From: Sycobia sp. Sy_11 | Taxonomy: Eukaryota > Arthropoda > Insecta > Hymenoptera > Epichrysomallidae | DNA: 64,000 bases | Reading direction: 5' to 3' | NCBI GenBank assembly: GCA_018907035.1 | Contig: JACCIC010000064.1 | Location: 1,844,501-1,908,500 of the forward strand | Part shown: in pieces, positions 54,912-64,000 of the stretch | How positions within the stretch are numbered: the first letter of the stretch is position 1 | Layout of the letters: the number at the start of each line of letters is the position of its first letter | The notes under the pieces: generated by a model | What the model was told of the DNA's origin: nothing | The model's database searches: none | The model's input: only the letters and a program-made list of their open reading frames with translations | Made by a program: the position numbers and the translations under genes

Positions 54912-56048
54912 TTAGGTTGTCAAATATCGCCCTTCCACCTTTTTGTCTTATGAATTTCGCGGCTATGTATAAAACGCTACAGAGCTCGCATCTCGCAATA
55001 CTATACATCATTTGAAAGGTCTTGACATAACGTACAAAACAAAGCTCTGCATGATTAGTTTGGATATTGCGTTCAAAAGTTATAGACGGGTAAACATGGA
55101 GTTCACTAGCGCTGAAATTCGCGCTATTTTAAAGTTTTCCTTCGTCAAAGGCAAATCCAATCGTTCCGTGAGATTAGTGGTGTTTTCGGGGATGGCACGC
55201 TATCACTTCGAATAGCAGAGGAATGGTTTCAACGATTCAGAGCCGATAAAAACGACGCCATGGATAACCCAGCCGGCGGAAGACCTGTGACGACGAATAT
55301 CGATCAAATCGTGAGATTTATCGAGTTAGACCGGCATGTGGCATCTCGTGATATCGCCCAGGAGATGAGAGTTAGTCGCCATACCATTTGAACCATCTGC
55401 AGAAGGCTAGATACAAATAAGTTTGATGTTTGGGTGCCGCATGATTTGACGCAAAAAAAACCCTCTGGACCAAATCAACGCCTGCGATGTGCTGCTGAAA
55501 CGGAACGAACTCGACCCATTTTTAAAGTGGATGGTGACTGGCAACGAAAAATGGATCACATACGATAATATCAAACGAAAACGGTCGTGGTCCAAGGGCG
55601 ATGAACCGTCCCAAACAGTGGCCAAGTCGGGATGAACGGTCAGTATTGCTGTGTGTTTGGTGGGATTAGAAGGGAATCATCCACTATGAGTTGTTCCCAT
55701 ATGGCCAGACGCTTAATTCAACCATCTACCGTGAACAACTGGGCCGCTTGAAGCAGCCTATCGACCAGAAGCGTCCACAATTGGCCAACAGGAAGGGTGT
55801 AGTGTTCCACGAGGACAAAGCCAGACCACACACTTCGTTGATGACTCTTGTGAAAAGTGACTGTCGAGTTCTTCACAAATAAGGAGAGGGATTTCTATGA
55901 GAGGGGTGTTATGAAGTTACTGTCTAGATGGAAACAGATTATCGAACTAAACGGCGCATATTTGAAGTAAATCCCAACAACAGTAACACTTTTTATAAAG
56001 TATTGAATGAAGAGCAAAAAACCGGAAGTGAGATATTTAACAACCTAA
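54912..56048 (+). pseudogene. mariner-IV copy c, both ends present
   Basis: A 1137-bp element with ends TTAGGTTGTCAAATATCGCC and its complement ending caacctaa at 56048, TA on both sides. The plus strand reads MEFTSAEIRAILKFSFVKGK, EEWFQRFRAD, PAGGRPVTTN, then RFIELDRHVASRDIAQEMR (second HTH), FDVWVPHDLTQ, KWMVTGNEKW (first catalytic Asp replaced by Asn), TYDNIKRKRSW and the altered second block HEDKARPHTSL. Frameshifts near 55170, 55440 and 55640 and a stop at 55389 are present. The region of the third Asp is missing. It is inserted only 350 bp upstream of the osa ARID exon. Confidence 0.88.
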
Positions 56049-56049
56049 T

Positions 56050-56877
56050 ACATAACCTAAATTATATGTGAATTGATTTAAACACTGAATATTAAATCTT
56101 ATCTAAGAATGTATTTTAGTATATACTATAATAATTATGTAAAGTAGGTATTGTTGACGCAACTTATAAAGGAATACGCGAGAGTGAAAATTAATAATTA
56201 TGCTTTGGTTGGAATCAAAATATTTTTTTAAATTAGTTGAATATTACGTATATAAGTATTAGTATTGACTAATATTTATAATCGTATTTATTTGTAATTT
56301 CTTACGTTGCATTCTACATGCAATAGTAGAAACTTTGTTCACTTCTTTTTCTTTCAATAATAGTTCTACAGTTAGATATGTTGAACTGTCCAAATTCGCT
56401 AAGAGCTATTTTGACTAATAATGTAGCCACTGAACTTTATTAACATATTTGATCAAGTGTATAGTTAGAAAGACATATATAAAATTGAAGCATTTTCTAT
56501 TTCGATTGCTATATTTTAGAAAAAATATTTTGTTCTAAAAAGCAACTTTAGTTATGATTAAAAAGTACTCATAATGATTTTAAAAGATTAAAGCAGATAC
56601 TAATAAATTTACATTCTTGCATATTTGCTCAATTGCAGAAAACTTCAAACTATATCGGCAAAGCTTATTGCAAATCATTTAGGTATTAATTAAAACGTTT
56701 ATTAGTTGATACTTAAAAGGAATTATTACGATACAAAAAAATTATGACCGTTGCATGATCTTCAGACATAAAATCTTCGACTATATTAGGGCCAAGTATG
56801 CGAAGCTGGATGATCGTGCTTAAAAATATGGTGCGTAGGAACAGATATCCAAACTGCAAACAAATATGCTTCCATAA

Positions 56878-56932
<55 letters not shown>

Positions 56933-57135
56933 CTAGCATCCCCCGTCTCGGCTTCGCTCGAGACAATAATTTAACCGATTTCATAAACAATTCAATAATA
57001 TGTAAGTAAAAAAGTACTCTCTATATAAAAATCTATATTACTATAAATAATTGACCGTAATTTACTTATCATTGCTTCTGTATATACAGTAGTTAAATAC
57101 AGAATGTACAACCATATTTAATACACCCATATATG
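56050..57135. other. stretch with an (AT)n tract, no gene seen
   Basis: Microsatellite (AT)n at 56882-56930. Otherwise AT-rich sequence without motif. Confidence 0.45.
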
Positions 57136-57139
57136 CATA

Positions 57140-57850
57140 TTACATACAGCTTCTATGGGGAAAATTGTACTTTCGAGTTCGAGCGGTAGAAAACGATGTC
57201 AAAATGTTTTGAAACGACGTTCACGGAGAGTATTATGTTCGGACTACAGGAAATGTCTCGGGACTACTGCTATAGAGAGTTTTGTATTGGGGAGGTAGAA
57301 TATGGTGTCCAGATATCCCGGGATGACTTTACTGAAAGTGTGCGTGTTCGAATGATAGAATATGAACCTCTTTATAGAAGTCTCTTAAACACTCCCTGTA
57401 GAAGTCGTTCCAAAACATCCCGACATCATCTTCTACCGTCCGAACACTAAATTCCTCATAGAAGTCATCTCGTCATACCCGGACATCGTTTTCTACCGTC
57501 CGAACATGAAATTCCCCGTAGAAATCGTTCCAAAACACCTGGAAATCGCATTCCATCATCCGAACACGAAACTTCACGTAGAAGTTGTCCTGACGTACCT
57601 AAACATCGTTTCCTACGAACTAAACACGATAGTTCCAGTAGAACTCGTCCCGAGAAAGCTAGCGTCGCTTCCTAACGACTCTAACACATTACTCCTACTC
57701 CTATTACTACTACGTAGAAATCGCCCAGAGATACCTGGATATTGCATTCTATCATCCGAACACACAACTGCCTATAGAAATCGTCTTGAGGCAACGGGAT
57801 ATCGTAATCGACCGCCCGTACACGCCAATACAATATTTCTCAGTAGAAAC
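57140..57850. repeat. 60-bp minisatellite, locus 2, inverted in the middle
   Basis: From 57140 to about 57370 the units read in one orientation (agcggtagaaaacgatgtc, gagttttgta); from about 57380 to 57850 they read in the other (ttctaccgtccgaacac, aaattccccgtagaaatcg). Four consecutive units from 57435 are 60, 60, 60 and 59 bp. Same family as 24.07-24.51 kb. Confidence 0.8.
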
Positions 57851-57861
57851 CGTATTTAAAA

Positions 57862-57950
57862 TGTATATATATAATCTGTACAAATAATATACATACTATA
57901 TATATACATACTATATATATATATATACATACTATATATATATATATACA

Positions 57951-57983
<33 letters not shown>
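57862..57983. repeat. (AT)n with cat-interrupted blocks
   Basis: Several AT tracts separated by tacatac, ending in a longer pure tract near 57983. Confidence 0.88.
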
Positions 57984-57987
<4 letters not shown>

Positions 57988-58575
57988 GTTTTTGATTTTT
58001 TACACAAAAACAAAGCGTTATATAAGAAAAAGTTAGAGAATAAAAAGTGCTTAGAATTGACCAAGAAATATATCTGAATTTTTTCGAGACGATTCGATGA
58101 ATTTTTCCAATTTGTCATAAATTGCCAATTGGCAAAAATAAAAGTTGCTCAAAACTCATTGAAAAAATTTATACATATTCTTTGATTGATTTGAACACTT
58201 TTTATCTTCTTGATTTTTTTGTCGAATACATTATATTCGAGAAAAAAAATCGTGAAAGTTTGGGCAAAATTTTGCGCTTCAGGCCTCATTTTCTAGCCGC
58301 CATATTGAATTTCTGGATTCGGGACCAAACTGAATTTAAAGTACAACTCATTTATGCACTCATAGTTGAAAAATAAAATTCCGTCCTCAACGTTAACACA
58401 ACACGAAATTGAATTAAAAAAAAAAGTATCGAAATTTTGCATTTTTTTTGTAAACGTCGCCATATTGGATTTTTGAGTGAAATCTTCGCAATTCTGATAC
58501 CAGAAATGGAAAGTAGAGAAAAAAGTTAATGGGTTAAGTAGATGATGGATATCACCTTTTTATGCAGAAGTGACG

Positions 58576-58578
<3 letters not shown>
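57984..58578. other. stretch without a recognised gene
   Basis: Contains phrases repeated within itself (cgccatattggattt and gccgccatattgaattt), but no coding motif. Confidence 0.4.
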
Positions 58579-58625
<47 letters not shown>

Positions 58626-58815
58626 TATACATAGTTTCGAGGTTGTTGGTAAAGAACCTTATTTTGACATTGTTTCTTTTCTTCAAACTAAAAAAAACAT
58701 AATCTCTTATCACCATTCTGAACTTAATATAATGTAGAAAAATAAAAATATAATTTGTCGTTACAAACTATATTCAGTATAATTTGGCATACAGAACCAT
58801 TTTATAAAAGAAGGG

Positions 58816-58847
<32 letters not shown>

Positions 58848-59280
58848 TTTTCCCACGTAAGAGAAAATAAAATTTAGAAAATTCAAACGATATCCATAAG
58901 GTGTGAGAGTATTGTCAGATTAACCTGAAGAACAAAAAAAGTTATATCGACTAACGTCACACCTTCTTTAGGATACGAATCCTAAAGTTGGATATGAACA
59001 TTCGTTTGAACTGGCCTGGTATTAATACTTCAAGAGGACTACTTTGAGTTGATGTTCGTGATTCAAGACACCACCTAGTAGCCGCTGGTCGAATTGATTG
59101 TTAAAACCATTAACTTAATTTATTGATGAAAGGAAAATGATTTTCAATAAAAAAACATAGCCTATGTCCTTCCCAAGATAATATAGAATTTATATACCAA
59201 ATTTCAGAACAATCGGTTCAGTAGTTTTTTCTGTTATCGTGTACAAACAAAAACACGCTGTGTCTTTATAAATTAGTATG
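58579..59280 (-). mobile_element. Helitron-like repeat, copy 3
   Basis: Inverted relative to 44640-45290 and matching it over most of its length, with the (AT)n tract at 58579-58620 and (GA)n at 58823-58850 in equivalent places. The right end (ctgtgtctttataaattagt at 59275) is the conserved 5' terminus. It abuts an (ATATG)n tract. Confidence 0.6.
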
Positions 59281-59320
59281 ATATGATATGATATGATATG
59301 ATATGATATGATATGATATT
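59276..59320. repeat. (ATATG)n pentanucleotide repeat
   Basis: About nine atgat/gatat units adjoining the terminus of the Helitron-like copy 3. Confidence 0.9.
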
Positions 59321-59539
59321 ATGTATATATATAGATCCGACGAATTTCCAATAGATCTTGTGCGACGTATGTGAGAGTGTAATAGTGTAATAAATATAAC
59401 GGTAAAAGGGGATGAACGAAAGAGAGAGAGAGAGAATGAGAGAGAAAGATAGAAGAAAAAATTTCAGAGTGGGGCGGTGGTCATATGCGTTTGTGAAGCT
59501 CTTTAAGTACAGTATCGGACAGTTATAATCAAAATACAA

Positions 59540-59784
59540 AATAAGGAAAGACGGGCATAAAAATGCGCGGCGCGTCCGCGTCCTTGTTCAGCAAGACCGG
59601 CGACTAACCATTCGAATGTCGGCTGACGAGTTGAATATTAACGATCTGTAAAAGTCGCTGGAATAAGGATATACATGTGAGAGGGGGCTAGTTTGATGGG
59701 GATTGCAGCGATGTACCTTAATTTTTAAATATATTCGATTTTTGAATTTTGTTGGAATACTTAATTATCTGACTTCGTATACCC
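59540..59784 (+). pseudogene. mariner-VI deletion derivative
   Basis: Plus strand: RRVRVLVQQDRRLTIRMSAD followed by ELNIND (second HTH), then a jump to the C-terminal end (KDIHVRG, DGDCSDVP) and the terminal motif acttaattatctgacttcgt. The catalytic domain is missing. Confidence 0.65.
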
Positions 59785-60170
59785 ACGATTCATCACCAGT
59801 TATAATCCTTTTGAGAAAATTAGCATCATTGTTGACTTCAATCAAAATCTCCTGAACTATGGTCATGCGACGGTTTTTTTTTATATCAAAATTAAGCCAT
59901 TTCAGAAAGACTTTCACTGACACACGTATCATGTCCAAAACATCCGAAAAAATAGCATGGCGTGAGCCAACCGATATGCCACCATCTTCGTCAACAGCTT
60001 GTACCACTTACACACATTCTTTTTACTCAAAGTAGACTCACCGCATGCAACTGTCAACATTTCAAGAGTGTTAAAGCACTGAATTCCATTTCTGACACCA
60101 AATTTAATGCAAACTCTGCGTCATTTTTTGGTAAAAGCAAATCGCCATACACACAAAACACTATTCAAAA
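59785..60170 (-). pseudogene. mariner N-terminal half (minus strand)
   Basis: Minus strand: degraded first HTH (EMLTVACGESTLSKKNV-like region at 60100-60020 in a broken frame), then AVDEDGGISVGSRHAIFSDV (second HTH) and FLKRIITGDESWVYEVR, which contains the first catalytic Asp. It stops there, at the border with the plus-strand derivative to the left. Confidence 0.72.
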
Positions 60171-60179
60171 TACTACAAA

Positions 60180-61070
60180 GTGGTCTAAATCGACTAAAAA
60201 CATCGACTGATGATCACCACGTCAAGTATGTCAAAGAACCTGTGCTCCCAGATCGTCGACTGGCAATTCGAGACTTTGCAGATTATGGGGGAATTTCATT
60301 TGGATCAGCTCAAACCATTGTGATTGACATTTCAGATTTAAGATGAGTAGAGTCTCGATTGGTGCCAAAACACTCAATTTTTTTGGAAAAAGAGCGGTCC
60401 AATTATCAGTCCGTCATGAAACACAATATTTTCAGAGATATTACGGGAGTAATATTATATAATATATTCAACATATTACGGGAGATGGAAATTAGTGAAT
60501 ATCGGACCAAAGGTAAAATAAGACCGAAATACCTGGCCAAATTCGCTAAAAAATTAAGGCCATGTTAAAAGTTTTCCTCGATTATCCTACTGATGAACCA
60601 AACTGTTAACAAGGAATAGTATCTCAGTGTAATGAATTGATTAGGTTAAACTGTTCGTTAATAAGGCCGGAGCTATGACAGGCAAAACAACTCTTGGTTT
60701 CTGCATGATGATAATGCGCCATCTCGCACGGCACTGGCTTTTTGCGACCACTTCGCCACAAATTTAACGCATATCGTTTCGTAATTTGTTTATTTGTTCA
60801 ATTACGTTCTGTTTATTCGTTCGATTTGACTCAGTGTGACTTCCGCCTATACAGCAATTATGAGACCGCTCCATGGAAACATTTTGGAAAAGATAAAGGA
60901 GATAAAAGTCGGATCGCTTCCTGTTATGGAAGCTATTCCGAAGGACTTTGTCAAGTACAATGATGACTGAAAAATTCGTTAGCATAAGGGCATTTGAAGG
61001 GCATGAAATTGATTTGGAAAAATCAATAAAGATTGTTAAAATATAAGAAATTCACTTTTCAATTTGATTA
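60180..61070 (+). pseudogene. mariner-I-like transposase, decayed (plus strand)
   Basis: Plus strand: RLKTSTDDHHVKYVKEPVLP, then DRRLAIRDFADYGGISFGSA (second HTH), SRLVPKHSIF, and after many breaks the second catalytic block HDDNAPSRTA near 60705. The C-terminus (MEAIPKDFVKYNDD) is near 60930. The third catalytic Asp region is replaced by degraded sequence (FDLTQCDFRLY). It lies head to head with the minus-strand fragment at 59.8-60.17 kb. Confidence 0.75.
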
Positions 61071-61075
61071 CAGTA

Positions 61076-61077
<2 letters not shown>

Positions 61078-61123
<46 letters not shown>
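61078..61123. repeat. (AT)n microsatellite
   Basis: About 23 AT units directly after the mariner at 60.2-61.07 kb. Confidence 0.9.
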
Positions 61124-61131
<8 letters not shown>

Positions 61132-61738
61132 CACGTGTACCTCTATGAAGTGAGCGTTTTCTTTGAAAATAAAACACTAATTCTAATAGAGAAATGAAAA
61201 ACAACTGACCCATTCTGGTCGTTTTTCGTTCAATGCATGATACGAATTGATCATTCGTTGTCCGCAGCGATCAATCTTAACTATTCTACCAGATTTGAAA
61301 AACTCGTAATACACGACACCACTCTGGTTCCACCTAATACATTATCTTCTTGTCGAAGCAGTCTGGTTTTACAGTCGATACTGAAGGTTGCCCCAGATTA
61401 ACCCATGATCTATCCCCTTTAAAATTCTTAAAATATATTAATTTCTCATCGCTAGTAACAATTCTATGCAAAATTGATTCTTTTTGGTCTTTTTAAAGCA
61501 AAATTTCACAAGTGTTGTTTCGATTTTCCATTTACCGTTGATTAAATTCGTGTGCTGCCCTTTTGCACACCTATGAATTTTTCCCACAGTATTTAAACGA
61601 TCAAAAATTGATTACTGTACAACATTTAACATTTATGCAATTTTCGTTTGACTCTAAATGTCGTCTTCGTCCAATATCGCTTGCAATTCGGCGTCATCAA
61701 ATTTTTTTTTCGTGAGCTTCCATGTTCTTCATTTGTTA

Positions 61739-62180
61739 TTAAATATTTTTTTCATTGGTCTTACAGTCGAATCAAATCAATCGAAAACAATACAATACAA
61801 TAGCTCGCTACGACTCCTCTACAGTCCCTGATGAGGAGTCGTAGCGAGCTCGAAACGTTGCACTGGATCTTCAATTAGGTAAGGGTGTTGGGGGACAGTC
61901 AGATTGCAATTTACTAACAAATTTTTTTCAGCTAATATTTTATTTTCAGATTAGTCTACGGGGGTGGCTGTATACAAGGACAGTCTGACTTTCATTATAA
62001 TTTTTAATTTAATTTTTATTTTTATTTTTATTATTTTTGTGTATTGATGATTATGTTAATGTAGATATGTATTGATATTGTTACGTATTGTTTTCGATTG
62101 ATTTGATTGGACTGTAAGACCAATGAAAAAAATATTTATTAATTTGTATATAAGCAGTAGACAAAAGTACAATTAAAGTA
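61739..62180 (+). mobile_element. Penelope-like copy C, short, with 14-bp target duplication
   Basis: A 442-bp insertion in a mariner. ttcttcatttgtta stands on both sides (61725-61738 and 62181-62194). It holds the inverted left arm (cattggtcttacagtc), a hammerhead-like motif at 61824-61870, the gggacagtcagattgc block, the agtctacgggggtggctg block, a T-rich tract and the right end (ggactgtaagaccaatgaaa, cagtagacaaaagtac). It encodes no protein, like copy A. Confidence 0.88.
61824..61874 (+). ncRNA. hammerhead-ribozyme-like motif in Penelope copy C
   Basis: CTGATGAG at 61828, stem II region GAGTCGTAGCGAGCTC, CGAAAC at 61851 and an ATC (NUH) triplet at about 61868-61870. The core is intact. 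In addition, agctcgctacgactcctc upstream is the exact complement of gaggagtcgtagcgagct, so a competing 18-bp hairpin can form. Confidence 0.58.
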
Positions 62181-62489
62181 TTCTTCATTTGTTACATCAA
62201 AATTATGATTTCTAAACCGTTGAAGCGATCTTTTGCATGTTACTTCTGATAGTGCACAGTGCATCACCATATGCATTGTGCAGCATTCAACGCGACTCTG
62301 CAGAACTTCTTCAAATGAAAATAAAATATTAATACTTTCCAGAAATCATTATTTCCTGGTACAACATTTGACATTTTTAATAGGATGAAAAAATATGATC
62401 TTGTTTTTTCAATCATTTGATGTACACTAAATGCGCTTGATAATTGTTATAGCAACTAGACAAAAGAAAAATTAAGGCTCGTTCACAAA

Positions 62490-62622
62490 AAATGTTCCTA
62501 TCAAGAGTATAGACGCGGGAGGGGACTACTTTAAAGGACATCGCAGCGATGTACCTTAATTTTTAAATGTACTCGATTTTTTAATTTTGACACATTACTT
62601 AATTGTCTGACTTCGTATATAC
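62490..62622 (+). mobile_element. mariner-VI terminal fragment
   Basis: Matches 59655-59784 in the same orientation (gcagcgatgtaccttaattt, ttgtctgacttcgtat), the 3' end of a mariner. Confidence 0.7.
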
Positions 62623-62629
62623 ACGTAAT

Positions 62630-64000
62630 TTCTTCAAATTTTGAAATCTTTTCTTGGCGATTATCGTGGTGCGGACTAAAGCTACGAAAAGGTATATACA
62701 CTCTTTTTCGCCGACATTAGTTAATTCTTTTTATTAGAACCCGCTGCCAGTTTATTGCCTCGTCGTCCTCTATGCTCCGGTCGCGGACAGTCGTCCCCCT
62801 CCCCCTAGATCACACGAACTCGAAAACCAGTATACGGAAAATTACACACGGTCAAGTACCTACGTCTACCGCCATAGCGCTGAGAGTCAAAATCTTACTG
62901 CATCTATCTATGGATATTATATATTTATAGTAGCAAGTCGATAGATGATGTAACAATTATATTCAATTAGGTGTATATATGGAACAAAAGGCTATATTTA
63001 GACGTATATCTCGTTTAGAGGAAGAAGTAAATAAGAAAGGAAAGGAAGAAAAAATATTATATTGTGAACTGCACTTTTTAATTTACAAGACGAAATATAA
63101 CATTGTCTCCTTGATTGTGCCAAAGATAAATAAACGTTATTATTAAAAGTACTTAAAACAGCAATTCGTTGTCTCTCAAATTAGAACATTTTTTGAGTAA
63201 CTCGGGTGCAAGCAGCTCTTACATGATGGGCAATTAAGGGGTTTTTCACGACTCTCGTTAAATAATATCAATGCTCCAGTAAACATACTAATTAATACAA
63301 TTTACTTAAAAAAAAAATGGTAACATAAATAATTAATTAAATTACAGTACTTCGTAAAACTGAACTCAGAAAACATATTATCATAAATAACAGATCTATC
63401 TCTATTGATATAAGTTAAAGGACCAAATGTAGAATAATATTAAAAATATAATTAAATATAAGTTAATATTAATTAAAATTACATTATAAAACAACACATC
63501 GCGGATATAAAATCAAACAAATTAAGAGTATGAAATTGCGTATTATGACTAAGTATGCTTCAATAAAAATGAATAAAACATAAATAAGAGTTAAAGAAAA
63601 TAGTTCTACTAAAAAAATTAATATTTTAGTTAACAGTAATAAAACATGTTACGTTATACCGTATAATAATATAATAAAGAAATATTAAAATATAAATAAT
63701 AATAATACTAGTAAATAATTATTAAAACTAAATTCAAACAAAAATGAACAGATGAATATTAAATAATCGAAATAACGTTCTTTCGAGGTCACGCTGACGC
63801 AATAATGAATAAGTGGGCAAGTATACTCGGAGTGTCGCAAGTTAGTTATTACACCATCTATATTTGAGACATACCGGGTGATCAAATAAATCTTATAATT
63901 ATTTTGCGGTAAATTGACATACTTCTCTTAATACTGAGATTTCCTTTTAGGTAATTAAGATAGCGGGTGTACATTGTAGGTAGTCAAGGAAATAATAACA
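62630..64000. other. right edge, no gene seen
   Basis: AT-rich apart from a GC-richer patch at 62730-62890 (ctcgtcgtcctctatgctcc, ccgcggacagtc-like) that could be LTR or promoter sequence, but without terminal repeats or motif. No osa exon was recognised. Confidence 0.4.

Larger units (their letters stand above)
61150..62340 (-). pseudogene. mariner-VII, split by a Penelope-like copy
   Basis: On the minus strand the N-terminal HTH lies at 62340-62195 (ALSEVTCKRSLQRFRNHNFD, then VTNEE). The element resumes at 61738 with DDAELQAILDEDDI (second HTH), a linker, and the core up to YYEFFKSGRIV near 61300, just before the second catalytic block. The first catalytic region is damaged (LLAMRN in place of VTGDEKW). 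The C-terminal half is missing. The two parts are separated by the Penelope-like copy C and join in sense across it. Confidence 0.78.

Noticed and set aside
57506..57859. 117-residue protein with peptide repeats
   Set aside because: It falls entirely in the inverted minisatellite; unit length of 60 bp keeps the frame open by chance.
62690..62900. GC-richer patch as CpG-type promoter
   Set aside because: No TATA/initiator arrangement or downstream gene is visible; it could equally be LTR sequence.
56050..64000. Missing osa exon with the first half of the ARID domain
   Set aside because: I read the minus strand for an ARID-like segment with flanking splice sites and saw none; everything that was open matched transposons or had no motif.

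Overview
The window looks like a piece of an insect nuclear genome. It is AT-rich, full of microsatellites and crowded with transposable elements in many stages of decay. A hymenopteran, possibly an ant, is my best guess from the mix of mariner, Ty3/gypsy, BEL/Pao and Penelope-like elements, but that assignment is inference. No bacterial-style genes, operons, rRNA or CRISPR arrays are present.

The only host gene I can support is osa (ARID1/BAF250 family, SWI/SNF chromatin remodelling) on the minus strand. Four internal coding exons lie at 54346-54565 (second half of the ARID DNA-binding domain), 26792-26962, 20237-20396 and 18605-18857. All four have GT/AG splice sites and their phases chain exactly (0-1, 1-1, 1-2, 2-0). 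The first half of the ARID domain and the 5' exons are not found up to 64000. The C-terminal exons are not found down to position 1. The intron between the first two exons is 27.4 kb, and nearly everything else in the window is transposon debris inside or beside osa introns.

Layout: 1-1.5 kb non-LTR ORF1 remnant; 1.57-2.6 kb LTR-like block with an array of CGCT-loop hairpins; 3.4-4.3 kb microsatellites, a Helitron-like end and a mariner remnant; 4.3-9.6 kb a decayed errantivirus-like Ty3/gypsy provirus (LTR, gag, pol, env remnant, LTR); 11.3-14.6 kb mariner-I, a Tc1-like deletion derivative and mariner-II copy 1; 16.4-17.4 kb mariner-III; 18.6-20.4 kb osa exons with an LTR candidate between them; 20.5-24.5 kb nested structure (Penelope copy in duplicated flank, mariner-I copy 2 split by a solo LTR, mariner-IV, minisatellite); 25 kb mariner-IV copy; 26.8 kb osa exon; 28.4-32.6 kb second gypsy; 34.6-35.6 kb virus-like (Polinton-associated type) relic; 36.4-37.7 kb mariner-II copy 2 with an open 345-residue transposase; 38.7-39.2 kb mariner-V; 39.8-41.4 kb BEL/Pao pol; 42.4-43.8 kb Penelope-like element with GIY-YIG domain and hammerhead-ribozyme motif; 44-45.3 kb SINE inside a larger repeat, then a Helitron-like repeat; 45.6-48.2 kb second BEL/Pao; 48.6-51.65 kb third gypsy (LTR, primer site, gag) with the same CGCT-loop hairpins; 51.7-53.8 kb microsatellites and an inverted copy of the SINE-bearing repeat; 54.3 kb osa ARID exon; 54.9-56.0 kb mariner-IV; 57.1-57.9 kb inverted minisatellite; 58.6-62.6 kb Helitron-like repeat, several mariners and a Penelope copy nested in one of them.

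The most interesting signals are: (i) repeated RNA-like hairpins with an identical CGCT tetraloop and compensating stem changes in two unrelated LTRs; (ii) hammerhead-ribozyme cores in three Penelope-like copies, two of them short ORF-less insertions with 13- and 14-bp target duplications; (iii) an open mariner transposase; (iv) a 60-61 bp minisatellite family whose second locus changes orientation in mid-array; and (v) the insertion history readable in the duplicated mariner-I segment.
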